Part shown: piece after piece, positions 18,614-27,639 of the stretch
Layout of the letters: each line of letters begins with the position of its first letter
Numbering within the stretch: the stretch's first letter is position 1
Translations under genes and position numbers: made by a program
The notes under the pieces: model-generated
Told to the model about the DNA's origin: nothing
Seen by the model: only the letters and a program-made list of their open reading frames with translations
Databases searched by the model: none
NCBI GenBank assembly: GCA_024653355.1
Contig: JANLFQ010000003.1
Span: 166,328-230,327 of the forward strand
DNA length: 64,000 nt
Direction of reading: 5' to 3'
DNA from: a candidate division WOR-3 bacterium
GTDB taxonomy: Bacteria > Hydrothermota > Tepidihabitantia > Tepidihabitantales > Tepidihabitantaceae

Positions 18614-20200
18614 GTGAGTAGCGATAGCATCGGGCGAGACCCAACGGTGCAGAGTCGGGTTAAGGAACTGCTTGAGCCCACCTTTTACGGCGGTGGTGTG
18701 AAACGGGTGCGATTGATTCAGACCCACACCTCCTGGGTTTTTATCGCCGGCGATTTTGCCTATAAAATTAAGAAGCCGGTGAACTTTGGATTTCTTGATT
18801 ACACGACACTTTCGGCCCGAAAATTTTTCTGCTACGAGGAGTTGCGGTTGAATCGCTACCTCTCGCCCGACCTGTATCTTGATGTTGTGCCGATTGTGGA
18901 AAGGAAGGGACGATTGTGTCTGGGCGGTTCCGGGCAGGTGATTGACTACAGCGTGAAGATGAGGGCGTTACCGCAGCGGGCGATTATGACCGAGCGGTTG
19001 AAAAGAGGAAAGGTGACTTTTCAGGAGATTGATGAAATTGCCCGGCGGGTTAGCGATTTTCACCGGCAAGCGGAGCGGGGTAAACAGGTGGCGCAGTACG
19101 GGAGCTCCGAGATAATTAAACTAAACTGGGACGAAAACTTTGCCCAGACGATGGAGTTTAGAGGTAAAACGATTTCCTACCGAATGTTTGACGAGATTAA
19201 AGAGGTGGTGGAGCGGTTTATTATTGAAAATCGGGACACATTCCGCGAGCGAAGGCAGCACGGTTTTGTTCGCCGCTGTCACGGTGACCTGCATTCCAAA
19301 AACATTTTTCTGACCGACCGGGTTTATATCTTTGACTGTATCGAGTTCAATCCCCGTTTTTCCTGTTGTGATGTTGCTTCAGAGGTGGCGTTTATGGCGA
19401 TGGACTTAGACTTTTTTGACCGCCATGACCTGGCAAACTTTTTTCTGGAACGGTATCTGGTCTATTCAGAAGATAAAGGTTTTCTTAAACTTTTGGATTT
19501 TTACCGCTGTTATCGGGCGTATGTTCGGGGCAAAGTTACCAGTTTCCAGTTGAAAGATCCAACAGTTCCCAAACGGGCAAAACAGGCGGCATTAATTACG
19601 GCGCAACGGTACTTCAAGCTCGCAAGCCGGTATGCCCGGCTGATGCAGAATAATAACTGGCTGATAGTTGTGTTTGGATTGCCGGGCGTGGGCAAGAGTT
19701 ACCTGGCACAGCGGCTGGCAACACGGCATCTGGCAATGCACCTCCTGTCGGATTCGATTCGCAAACAGATTTTGGGAATTCCGGTCGATGAGCGTCGGTT
19801 TGATGGGTACGGGAAGGGAATCTATACTTCAGATATCAGCAAGCGGACTTATGAAGAGTTGCTCAATCGGGCAGAAATTTTTTTGAAAGGCAGGCAGAGC
19901 GTGATTCTTGATGCTACCTTTCTTGCACCGGAAAGTCGCAACCGCTGTCGGGAGCTGGCACAGAGATTGGGTGTTAAGGTACTCTTTGTCTGGGCAAAAT
20001 GCCCGGAGAACACAATTGCCCGGCGGCTGCAAAGGCGAGCAAAAGAAGGTGGTTTTTCGGATGCAAACCTTGAGGTTTACCGGGCGATGAAGGCAAGGTT
20101 TCAACCACCGGAACATCGTGCTGATTTGATAACTGTGGACACCAGGGTTCCGATAGTAAAACTGTTTAAGAAAATTGAGCGCGCACTACTTTGTGTCTGA
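18614..20200 (+). CDS. Two-domain protein: aminoglycoside-phosphotransferase-like kinase plus P-loop kinase
   Basis: 528 residues. The N-terminal two thirds has the APH/choline-kinase fold with catalytic HGDLHSKNIF and the metal-binding DCIEFN (about residues 220-245). The C-terminal third is a P-loop nucleotide kinase of the gluconate/zeta-toxin type, starting FGLPGVGKSYLAQRLA with a later LDATFLAPESRN. This COG2187-COG0645 fusion is found in many bacteria and its substrate is unknown; drug resistance should not be assumed. It starts at GTG 18614, two bases after the phosphorylase, and overlaps lpxH by 26 bases. Confidence 0.8.
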   Translation: MSSDSIGRDPTVQSRVKELLEPTFYGGGVKRVRLIQTHTSWVFIAGDFAYKIKKPVNFGFLDYTTLSARKFFCYEELRLNRYLSPDLYLDVVPIVERKGRLCLGGSGQVIDYSVKMRALPQRAIMTERLKRGKVTFQEIDEIARRVSDFHRQAERGKQVAQYGSSEIIKLNWDENFAQTMEFRGKTISYRMFDEIKEVVERFIIENRDTFRERRQHGFVRRCHGDLHSKNIFLTDRVYIFDCIEFNPRFSCCDVASEVAFMAMDLDFFDRHDLANFFLERYLVYSEDKGFLKLLDFYRCYRAYVRGKVTSFQLKDPTVPKRAKQAALITAQRYFKLASRYARLMQNNNWLIVVFGLPGVGKSYLAQRLATRHLAMHLLSDSIRKQILGIPVDERRFDGYGKGIYTSDISKRTYEELLNRAEIFLKGRQSVILDATFLAPESRNRCRELAQRLGVKVLFVWAKCPENTIARRLQRRAKEGGFSDANLEVYRAMKARFQPPEHRADLITVDTRVPIVKLFKKIERALLCV

Positions 20201-20885
20201 TGTTCATCTCGGGATGGGTACTCCTCTTGCCGAGATGCGGTTTGGTGATTTTCTTTTAAGTATCAAGGGCAGGGCGAAAGGGCTTTACGTACTGGGCGAT
20301 TTGTTTGAGTTCTGGTTTGAATATCGCCGGGTGGTGCCCAAAATCGGTTTTGAGATTTTAGCCCGGATGAGAGATTTAGCCGAGAGCGGTACCAAAATTT
20401 TTCTGTTTCGGGGTAATCACGACATCTGGTTTAAAGGCTGGCTGGAACACGGGTTGAAGGTGGAAGGGGTGTTTGATGAACAGGAGATGGTGATTGATGG
20501 TCTGCGGGTTTACCTGGCGCACGGCGATGCGCTGGACCGGGGTTTTGTGCCCCGACTTTTTCGTTCGCTGATGCGGTCTCCAATCAACGGCTTTTTATTT
20601 TCCTGTTTGCATCCGGATATCGGTATTAGTTTAGCACGCCGCATCGCAATTCGAAGCCGGCGGGGGATGGAGGAACGGGGCGCGGCACAGAAAGTGCAGG
20701 CGGCAATGGTAGAGTTTGCCCGTGAGAAGATTGCGGGCGGTTACGATGTGGTGATGCTGGGGCACTCCCATATTCCGGAGATGAGCAGAATTGGATCCGG
20801 GGTTTATATCAACACCGGCGACTGGATGAAAAGTTTCACCTACGGGATGATCAGAGAGGGTAAGGCAACACTCGAGTATTTCTGA
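20175..20885 (+). CDS. lpxH: UDP-2,3-diacylglucosamine pyrophosphatase-like calcineurin phosphoesterase
   Basis: Probably converts UDP-2,3-diacylglucosamine to lipid X in lipid A synthesis, at the cytoplasmic face of the inner membrane. Metallophosphoesterase motifs are in order: SDVHLG, LGDLFEFW, RGNHD, LAHGD and LGHSHIP. 236 residues, typical of LpxH. It starts at TTG 20175, nested in the end of the preceding gene; the next in-frame start would remove the first beta strand. Other LPS genes in the window (acyltransferase, lptC, lptA, lptB) support the assignment, although a general phosphoesterase role is possible. Confidence 0.78.
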   Translation: MSAHYFVSDVHLGMGTPLAEMRFGDFLLSIKGRAKGLYVLGDLFEFWFEYRRVVPKIGFEILARMRDLAESGTKIFLFRGNHDIWFKGWLEHGLKVEGVFDEQEMVIDGLRVYLAHGDALDRGFVPRLFRSLMRSPINGFLFSCLHPDIGISLARRIAIRSRRGMEERGAAQKVQAAMVEFAREKIAGGYDVVMLGHSHIPEMSRIGSGVYINTGDWMKSFTYGMIREGKATLEYF

Positions 20886-21832
20886 TGAAGAGTTTCTGGC
20901 GTTTTTTCGGTCTCGGGGCGTGGCGTGGTGTGCGGGCATTTGGTAAACTTTTATTGATTGTCGCGCCCGTTTATACGCTGGTTACGGCATTGAAGTATAC
21001 GCCGGTTCTGGCGGCTTTTGCGCAATTTATGGCGCCGTTTATGCGTTTTTTCCGGTTACCCGGTGAAGCGGCGATGGCGCTGATTTTGGGCAATTTCATC
21101 AACATTTACGCCTCGTTAGGAGCGATTACCGCTTTGAAAATCAGTGGTAGTCAGCTGACGGTGTTGAGCCTGATGATACTTATCTCGCATTCCCAGATTC
21201 TGGAGACGGCGGTCTTCTTTCAAATTCGAGCAAAATGGTGGCTATTGTGGTTTGTCCGGCTGGTGGTTTCCCTGCTGGCCGGTGCTGGACTTGCGGTGCT
21301 CATCGTGCGGAACAATTCGGGCGGAGGCGGGAATGTTGACTTTTCTCTCCTGCGACAAGAGTTTGTGCTTGGGCCGGCTTTGCAGGGGTGGGCGTTGGGG
21401 CTTTTCAACACGGGCGTTAAGATGCTGTTGGTTCTCGTCGGGATATTTATTCTGCTTGAGCTGGCACGAGGTTACGGGGTGCTGGAAAAGGTGCTCGCCG
21501 CAGTGAAGCGCATTATTGGATTTATGGGCTACAACGAGGCAGCAGCGATGCCCTGGCTTGCCGGTAATGTGTTTGGAATTGTGTTTGGTGCCGGGCTGAT
21601 TGTTGAGTCGGTTAAGGAGGGAGGTTTGACGCCGAAACAGGTGACGCTCGTTGCCCAGTTTCTGGCGTTGTGCCATGGGCTGTTTGAAGACACGGCAATT
21701 TTTATTGTGCTCGGCGCAAACCTTTTCTGGATTGTGGTGCCGAGGATAGTTCTGGCGGTGATTGTCACCTGGATTTTAAACCGCTGTCTGAAGGACAATC
21801 AGGGGTTGACAGAAGTAAAGGAGAGCCGATAA
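20885..21832 (+). CDS. Nucleoside-recognition (Gate) domain membrane protein, SpmA/SpmB-like
   Basis: Inner-membrane protein of 315 residues with about eight hydrophobic segments. Two Gate-type repeats are visible, each with a polar turn inside hydrophobic sequence (LGNFINIYASLGAI and WLAGNVFGIVFGAGL). Relatives include spore maturation proteins A and B and the core of concentrative nucleoside transporters, but this short form has no proven substrate. Its neighbourhood (nucleoside phosphorylase three genes upstream) is compatible with nucleoside traffic, which is inference. The ATG overlaps the lpxH stop by one base. Confidence 0.7.
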   Translation: MKSFWRFFGLGAWRGVRAFGKLLLIVAPVYTLVTALKYTPVLAAFAQFMAPFMRFFRLPGEAAMALILGNFINIYASLGAITALKISGSQLTVLSLMILISHSQILETAVFFQIRAKWWLLWFVRLVVSLLAGAGLAVLIVRNNSGGGGNVDFSLLRQEFVLGPALQGWALGLFNTGVKMLLVLVGIFILLELARGYGVLEKVLAAVKRIIGFMGYNEAAAMPWLAGNVFGIVFGAGLIVESVKEGGLTPKQVTLVAQFLALCHGLFEDTAIFIVLGANLFWIVVPRIVLAVIVTWILNRCLKDNQGLTEVKESR

Positions 21833-21857
21833 TAAACAGAGCAAGAAAGGAGCAAAG

Positions 21858-23291
21858 GTGAAAATCAATTTAATAAGCAGGAGAAAATGGTCGGGCAAAG
21901 TCAAGGCACTGCTTGTATTTGAAGGAGAATTTGATACCGAAGGGTTGATTGACCGGCGTTTTCGCGGCCGATTGGGCGAGACGGCGTTAGCGGTGAAGGG
22001 TGAGAGCAGGGTGGTGTTGGGTGGTATGGGAAAGCGGTCTGAGTTTGAATTGGAACGGGTTCGGATTGCCGTAGCAAAGGTTTTGCGCCGGGCAGGTGAG
22101 CTGGGTGTGGATGAGGTTGGACTTGCCGTTACCGCCGGGCACAAAGTTGATGGTAAAAGTTTTGTATCCGCGGCGGTTGAAGGGGCGATACTGAGCAGTT
22201 ATCGATTCCGCAAGTTCTTAACAGTGAATGAGGATATCGATAGGGTTGAGAGAATGGTAATTTTGACCGAGAGCGAAAGGGAGTCTGCCGAGTTGCAGCC
22301 GGTGGTGATGGATGCCGAGCACCGTGCTAATGCGGTGTGTTATGTCCGGGACTTGGTGAACGAACCGGCTGCCGGTAAAGCGCCAATGGTGCTTGCGGAC
22401 CGGGCTAAGGAACTGGCGCAAGGGGAACGGGTTACAATTAACGTGCTGGATGTTGCAAAACTGACGCAGTTGGGAATGGGGGGCATAATTGGTGTTGGGA
22501 AAGGTTCTCACAATCCACCGTGTATGGTTCATCTAACCTATAAACCAAAAGTCAAGCCCAAGCGGACAGTGGTGGTAGTCGGCAAGGGCATTACATTTGA
22601 TTCGGGCGGACTGTCATTGAAAACCGCCCAACAGATGGAGACGATGAAAGACGATATGTCGGGCGCGGCGACAGTTTTTGGGCTGTTTTACTATCTGCGG
22701 CAGATTGATAGTCCGGTTGTGGTCCATGGTTTGGTACCACTGGCAGAGAATTTACCCGGGGGCGGCGCTCAGAAGCCGGGTGATGTGATTCGCCATTTTA
22801 ACGGCAAGACGGTTGAGGTACTCAATACCGATGCCGAGGGCCGGCTGATTCTTGCCGATGCCCTTGCCTACGGGGCGACACTGAAGCCCGATTTGATGAT
22901 TGACATTGCGACCCTGACTGGTGCCTGTGTTGTGGCACTGGGTAATGAGATTTCAGGCGTACTGGGCACCGATGAAAAGGCGATTGCCCAACTGATTGCC
23001 CTTGGTAAGGAAATGGGCGAGTACTTCTGGCAATTACCATTGTTTGAGCGGTATCGTGCTCATATGAAGAGCCGGGTGGCGGATTTGAAAAATATCGGCA
23101 AACCGCAGAATGCCGGAACAATTATCGGCGGGCTGTTTCTTTCTGAGTTTGTGCCGAAAACGGTGCCCTGGTTACATATTGACATCGCTGGTACCGCCTG
23201 GACCGGTGAAGAGCGGGATTATTACCCGGCGGGTGCCACCGGTGTGCCATTGCGGACATTAATTGCCTTTTTGTGCCGGAACAATCGATGA
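21858..23291 (+). CDS. pepA: Cytosol (leucyl) aminopeptidase, M17 family
   Basis: Two-metal aminopeptidase releasing N-terminal residues from peptides in the cytoplasm. The C-terminal catalytic domain has the metal-binding and catalytic segments GKGITFDSGGLSLK, KDDMSGAATVFG and NTDAEGRLILADAL. The N-terminal domain is the usual macrodomain-like module; 477 residues. It starts at GTG 21858 preceded by AAAGGAGC. It overlaps the downstream metal-transporter ATPase by four bases (ATGA), so a Zn/Mn-dependent enzyme is co-transcribed with a Zn/Mn importer. Confidence 0.94.
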   Translation: MKINLISRRKWSGKVKALLVFEGEFDTEGLIDRRFRGRLGETALAVKGESRVVLGGMGKRSEFELERVRIAVAKVLRRAGELGVDEVGLAVTAGHKVDGKSFVSAAVEGAILSSYRFRKFLTVNEDIDRVERMVILTESERESAELQPVVMDAEHRANAVCYVRDLVNEPAAGKAPMVLADRAKELAQGERVTINVLDVAKLTQLGMGGIIGVGKGSHNPPCMVHLTYKPKVKPKRTVVVVGKGITFDSGGLSLKTAQQMETMKDDMSGAATVFGLFYYLRQIDSPVVVHGLVPLAENLPGGGAQKPGDVIRHFNGKTVEVLNTDAEGRLILADALAYGATLKPDLMIDIATLTGACVVALGNEISGVLGTDEKAIAQLIALGKEMGEYFWQLPLFERYRAHMKSRVADLKNIGKPQNAGTIIGGLFLSEFVPKTVPWLHIDIAGTAWTGEERDYYPAGATGVPLRTLIAFLCRNNR

Positions 23292-24067
23292 CCGCGGCGG
23301 TTGAGTTTACAGGAGTTACCGTTGTATTTCAGCAGACGGTTGCCCTGCAGGATGTCTCATTCCGTCTTGCAAAAGGTGAGTTTTTAGGCGTCATTGGCCC
23401 AAACGGCTCGGGCAAGACTACGCTTTTAAAAACCGTCCTGGGGCTAATTAAACCGATTCAAGGGAAAGTGACCGTGTTAGGTGCAAGCGGTAAGCGTATA
23501 AAAGAAGTGAGAACACGGATTGGCTATGTACCCCAGCGTAGACCGATTGATGTCAACTTTCCGGTCCAGGTCTTGGATGCGGTTTTAATGGGTAGTTATG
23601 GCGGACTCGGACTGTTACGCCGTCCCGGTAAAGAAGAAAAGGCAAGGGCACGAGAGGTGTTAAAAGCGGTGGGGTTAGAAGCTATGGCTTTTCATACAGC
23701 AGGACACCTTTCTGGTGGCCAGCAGCAAAGGCTGTTTCTTGCCCGGGCGCTGGTTGGCGAGCCGGAGGTGCTGCTGCTGGATGAGCCAACTGCCGGGGTC
23801 GATGTGGCAACGCGGGGACAGATTGTGGAACTGGTGCACCACATCCACCAGGAACGACAGCTGACGACGATTTATGTAACCCACGATGTCAACGAGGTGT
23901 TGCCCTGTTTGAACCGGGTGATGTTTCTCAATCGAACGGTTGAGGCACTGGGTAGTTGTGCTGATGTGCTGAACCCGGATGTTTTAGCGCGGCTTTACGG
24001 CACACCGGTTGCGGTTGTGGAAAGTCAGGGGCGAAAATTTTTGCTCGTCGATGACCGCCATATTTGA
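23288..24067 (+). CDS. znuC: Metal (Zn/Mn) ABC transporter ATP-binding protein
   Basis: ATPase of a cluster 9-type ABC importer for Zn2+ or Mn2+. Walker A GPNGSGKTTL, the signature LSGGQQQRLFLARAL, Walker B LLLDEPTAG and the switch His in VTHDVNEV are all present. 259 residues from ATG 23288. The Q-loop segment YVPQRRPIDVNFPV is typical of ZnuC/MntB. It overlaps pepA upstream and the permease downstream by 17 bases. Confidence 0.92.
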   Translation: MTAAVEFTGVTVVFQQTVALQDVSFRLAKGEFLGVIGPNGSGKTTLLKTVLGLIKPIQGKVTVLGASGKRIKEVRTRIGYVPQRRPIDVNFPVQVLDAVLMGSYGGLGLLRRPGKEEKARAREVLKAVGLEAMAFHTAGHLSGGQQQRLFLARALVGEPEVLLLDEPTAGVDVATRGQIVELVHHIHQERQLTTIYVTHDVNEVLPCLNRVMFLNRTVEALGSCADVLNPDVLARLYGTPVAVVESQGRKFLLVDDRHI

Positions 24068-24893
24068 ATTTTTGAGTTACGGTTTTGGACGCAATGCGCT
24101 CTTTGGGGCGTTGCTTGTGGGAACGGTATGTTCGCTCATCGGCGTATTTGTTATTTTGCGCGGCCTGGCGTTTGCTGGTGCGGGTATTGCTCATGCCGCC
24201 TTCGGTGGTGTGGCGCTGGGATTTTTGCTCGGCGTTGACCCGCTGATAACGGCGATTGTTTTTTGTGTCGGTACGGCGGGCTTGATTCAACTAACAGGTA
24301 AAAAGGCAAACTTGGGACAGGATACGGCGATTGGCATCTTTTTCGCCCTGACGATGGCGCTGGGCGTTCTGTTCATCGGGTTTATGCGCCGCTATGACGC
24401 CCGGCTTTACGGGTATCTATTCGGCAACATTTTGGGTGTGACTGCGCAAAGTCTCGTGATTATGGCGGCGTTAACGGTGGCCGTCCTGATTTTCACAGGG
24501 TTGTTTTACAAGGAGTTTAAGTTTCTGGCGTTCGATGAGGAGATGGCGCAAGCCAGCGGTTTACCAACTGGACTCCTGGGCGCTCTCCAACTGGGGCTTC
24601 TGGCGTTAGTCGTGGTGGTCTCAATTAAGGCGGTGGGCGTGATTTTAGTAGAGGCGCTGCTGGTGATACCGGCGGCGACCGCCTATCAACTTACCAACCG
24701 TTACGGGATGATGTTTATTTTATCATGGGTATCGGCGATTGGTGCCTGTATTATCGGTTTGATTCTTTCCTATCTGCTGGGCGTGCCGTCCGGCGCAACA
24801 ATCGTTCTGGTCGCAGGTTTTGGGTTTGGTCTGGCAACAGTACTTTCACCCAAAAGGAGGCGATGTAAGATATGCGGGAAAAAGTTATCCTGA
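24051..24893 (+). CDS. znuB: Metal (Zn/Mn) ABC transporter permease
   Basis: Inner-membrane channel of the metal importer, ABC-3 family, with about eight helices. Family marks are FVILRGLAFAGAGIAHAAFGGVALG near the N-terminus (shortened: RGLAFAGAGIAHAAFGG) and the late segment LVEALLVIPAATAYQLT. 280 residues from ATG 24051; the longer frame from 24009 adds only residues translated out of frame with znuC. The cytoplasmic tail ends in a CKIC pair, which might bind metal but has no known role. Confidence 0.9.
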   Translation: MTAIFEFLSYGFGRNALFGALLVGTVCSLIGVFVILRGLAFAGAGIAHAAFGGVALGFLLGVDPLITAIVFCVGTAGLIQLTGKKANLGQDTAIGIFFALTMALGVLFIGFMRRYDARLYGYLFGNILGVTAQSLVIMAALTVAVLIFTGLFYKEFKFLAFDEEMAQASGLPTGLLGALQLGLLALVVVVSIKAVGVILVEALLVIPAATAYQLTNRYGMMFILSWVSAIGACIIGLILSYLLGVPSGATIVLVAGFGFGLATVLSPKRRRCKICGKKLS

Positions 24894-25804
24894 TAGCGTT
24901 AACCTTAATTTTTGGTTCCGGATGTCCACGGGCAAATAAAGAAAGCCGGTTTATCGGAATTGATTCACGCCCGTTGGTCATTACCACGCTTCCTGACCTG
25001 GCGGATTGGGTACGTCAGGTGGGAGGGGAATCGGTTGCGGTTCAGTCGCTCATTGTTGGGACAGAAGAGCCGCACAATTACGAACCACGAGTTGCTGATG
25101 TAGATAAGATTAAGAAAGCAGTGATGGTTGTGCGGGTTGGTTTGGGTTTGGATGAGTGGCTAAACGGGTTAATTGAAAACGCCCGCAACGGGAGGCTTAA
25201 AATAGTTACGGTTTCTGAGGGGGTAGAGATTATTCAGGATGAAGATGTTGCCGAGCACAAAGAAAACCATCATCACGTGCACGATTATGGTAATCCCCAT
25301 ATCTGGCTTGACCCGAATGTCGCCCGTTTAACGGTTCAAAGGATTGTTGATATATTGAGTGAGTTCAATCCCGCACGGAAAGATTTTTACCAGAAAAGGG
25401 GCGACGATTACATCAAAAGGATTGACAGCACCGTTGCCGAGTTGAGAAGGCAGGTGGAAAATTTACCCGCGCGGAAGTTTGTTGCAATGCACGAGTCCTG
25501 GCCCTATTTCTGCCGGGCGTTTGGATTTGAGATGGTGCGGGCGATTGAGCCGTTGCCCGGACAGGAGCCTTCGGCTAAAGATTTGGCACATCTGGTTCAG
25601 ATGATACAACAGGAAGGTGTTCGGGCAATAGTTGTTGAGCCGCAACACAATCGGGATGTGGCGGATGCCATCGCCCGCGAAACCGGCGTAAAAGTTGTTG
25701 TCCTGGCGTCGATAACCGGTTCGTTACCTTCAGTTACCGACTATCTAACTCTTCTTGAATACGATGTCAAAACGCTAGCCCGCGCGCTGTCCGGTGGCGA
25801 TTGA
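24872..25804 (+). CDS. znuA: Metal (Zn/Mn) ABC transporter substrate-binding lipoprotein
   Basis: Periplasmic metal receptor of the importer. The signal sequence ends at Cys18 in IFGSGC, a plausible but non-canonical lipobox. Expected ligands are visible: His in EEPHNYEPR, His in NPHIWLDP, His in AMHESWPYF and an acidic/His pair in VEPQHN. Between the first two is an acidic, His-rich loop (EHKENHHHVHD), a feature of zinc- rather than manganese-specific members. 310 residues. The AAAGGAGG at 24852-24860 lies inside znuB, and ATG 24872 overlaps it by 22 bases. No Zur-like operator was seen. Confidence 0.9.
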   Translation: MREKVILIALTLIFGSGCPRANKESRFIGIDSRPLVITTLPDLADWVRQVGGESVAVQSLIVGTEEPHNYEPRVADVDKIKKAVMVVRVGLGLDEWLNGLIENARNGRLKIVTVSEGVEIIQDEDVAEHKENHHHVHDYGNPHIWLDPNVARLTVQRIVDILSEFNPARKDFYQKRGDDYIKRIDSTVAELRRQVENLPARKFVAMHESWPYFCRAFGFEMVRAIEPLPGQEPSAKDLAHLVQMIQQEGVRAIVVEPQHNRDVADAIARETGVKVVVLASITGSLPSVTDYLTLLEYDVKTLARALSGGD

Positions 25805-25811
25805 ACATTGT

Positions 25812-27635
25812 TCAGGACAAGGCGTAAACGGTAAGTAACTGGCCCCGGATTCGGTACTGGCGGAGTGGTTTCATCCGTTCCTTTATTTCCAAGGGCAATT
25901 TTTCCCAGAGGAGACGGTCAACTTCGTTTTCACCAAGAATGATATGGGTGATGCCAAACCGATTTATCGGGTCGTTGATATTTGCCCAGTCGGTAATGGC
26001 GACGGCCCGTTTTCGGGATTCAATCATCAAGGGTGGTGCCCAGGAGCCGGCGACGACCGCATCTTCGGGCAAAATCTGGTCAAGGTCACGGGCAGAAGAA
26101 ATCAAGATGTAGGTGCGATTGGAAAACCAGTTGAAGAACTGCCCGAGATCAAGGCGCAGGGAAAACAAAAGCAGCAGGGCGGCGACAATTGCGTTCAGTG
26201 CCGGAATTTTGCCAATTCTGTTTTTGGTTAAAAGACGGTAAAACAAGGCGCCAACTAAACTTGTTGTCAAGGCGATGATGAGGGCGATAACAGTTATGCC
26301 CAACTCGTCTCCCGGTGCCGGGTAGTTCCGGAAATTAGAGATGTAAAGTAGTAACTGAAGGGCAAGGGGCCAGAGATAGATGGCGTATAATATAATACGA
26401 AAGAAAGGACGCGAACTTTTGGTGGGTGCTTTCTTTTTCTCAGCCCGAGAAGGACCGGGCGCTTTTTCCTTTCCAATCGAAGGCGGGGAAGAATTTGGTT
26501 TCGGGATAAGCCATTGGCTCAGGGTACTGGCAGCGGCGGCAATCAGCGGCGGCAGAATGATAATTTCGTAGCGGGGTGGCCGGTAGTTCATATAGCCAAG
26601 CATCAGAACGGCAAAGATAAACCAGAAGAGGAGATATTGCCAAGACTGTCGTGTTCTTACATCGCGATGTCGGATGGCATGCCCGGGCAGGGACAAAAAT
26701 CCTAATAGAGCAATCCATACCAACCGGGGCAAAAGTTTTGAACGGACACCGATGGTGAATGTGTTGAATAGGTAGGCGATCAGGGTTTGAGGATGACCAG
26801 CAGGAGATTCACTTGAGTGGCGCAAGACATATTGAAGGTACTGATTGCGATAGGGAAGAAAGACCACTATCAACCACACTATTATTGCACCGATTGCCCC
26901 AGCGGTAAACCAGCCAATGCTAACGAGAAATCGGCGGCGTTCTTCCTGCTGGGAACGAGTCGAGAGCCAACGGCTGATAAACAGCAGAAGGAGCGCCGGC
27001 AGGATAAAGGCGCCCGAGATTTTAATTAGCAAAAATGTGGCAAAGGCGCAAAAGCCAGTCAACAACATCAGAACCGGTTTTTCGAAAGACTTTACCCAGA
27101 AAAAACCGGTGAGTAAGAGAAATAGAATCTGGACGGTCTCAACAAGTCCAAGCCGGCTGTACATCACCAGGGGGTAACTCAAAGCAAGAAGCAGACCGGC
27201 GAGCAGTGCGGCGATTTCACCGCCGGCGCGGCGAATCAACAGCGCCATTATCAGTACGCCGATGACTCCGCTAATAACCGAAAGAAGTTTTACTTGGACG
27301 AAACCGATGCCAACCAGTTTGAATATCAGGGCAACGACGATGTTGACCAGCGGATAGATGCAGAAAGGCAAAAAGTCGTCCTGGTGCCAGTTGCCATAGA
27401 GGATGAAGTTACGTGCCGAATAGGTGTTTAAACTTTCATCGGTATAAGGGGCAAAGCTCCAGGAAAGGTCCGGGGGCGGGTCGGCACGCAGGTCAGCGAT
27501 ACGAAAAAGCAGGGCGATTAAAAGGATGGCACTAAGGAGGAGCCAGAAGTGGCGGCGGCTGAAATGTTCAATCTGGTAAGCGAATTTAGGAGGGTTATCC
27601 TGAATAGTTTTCTTTGATGAATGCTTTTGGTTCAT
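25812..27635 (-). CDS. GT-C (family 39-like) membrane glycosyltransferase
   Basis: 607-residue polytopic protein with about 11-12 hydrophobic helices. It has the dolichyl-phosphate-mannose-mannosyltransferase layout: TM1 at about residues 32-47, then a periplasmic loop with the acidic pair TDESLNTYSARNF (about 90-102), typical of lipid-linked sugar transferases. A soluble C-terminal part of about 120 residues follows. Such enzymes add sugars from polyprenyl phosphate to glycans, lipid A or proteins; the acceptor is unknown. It begins four bases after the PAS gene on the same strand and converges with znuA across seven bases. Confidence 0.75.
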   Translation of the reverse strand: MNQKHSSKKTIQDNPPKFAYQIEHFSRRHFWLLLSAILLIALLFRIADLRADPPPDLSWSFAPYTDESLNTYSARNFILYGNWHQDDFLPFCIYPLVNIVVALIFKLVGIGFVQVKLLSVISGVIGVLIMALLIRRAGGEIAALLAGLLLALSYPLVMYSRLGLVETVQILFLLLTGFFWVKSFEKPVLMLLTGFCAFATFLLIKISGAFILPALLLLFISRWLSTRSQQEERRRFLVSIGWFTAGAIGAIIVWLIVVFLPYRNQYLQYVLRHSSESPAGHPQTLIAYLFNTFTIGVRSKLLPRLVWIALLGFLSLPGHAIRHRDVRTRQSWQYLLFWFIFAVLMLGYMNYRPPRYEIIILPPLIAAAASTLSQWLIPKPNSSPPSIGKEKAPGPSRAEKKKAPTKSSRPFFRIILYAIYLWPLALQLLLYISNFRNYPAPGDELGITVIALIIALTTSLVGALFYRLLTKNRIGKIPALNAIVAALLLLFSLRLDLGQFFNWFSNRTYILISSARDLDQILPEDAVVAGSWAPPLMIESRKRAVAITDWANINDPINRFGITHIILGENEVDRLLWEKLPLEIKERMKPLRQYRIRGQLLTVYALS

Positions 27636-27639
27636 CCAG

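Noticed and set aside
18614-20200. Antibiotic resistance (aminoglycoside phosphotransferase) call
   Set aside because: The APH fold is shared by many small-molecule kinases; the C-terminal P-loop fusion marks a different uncharacterised family.
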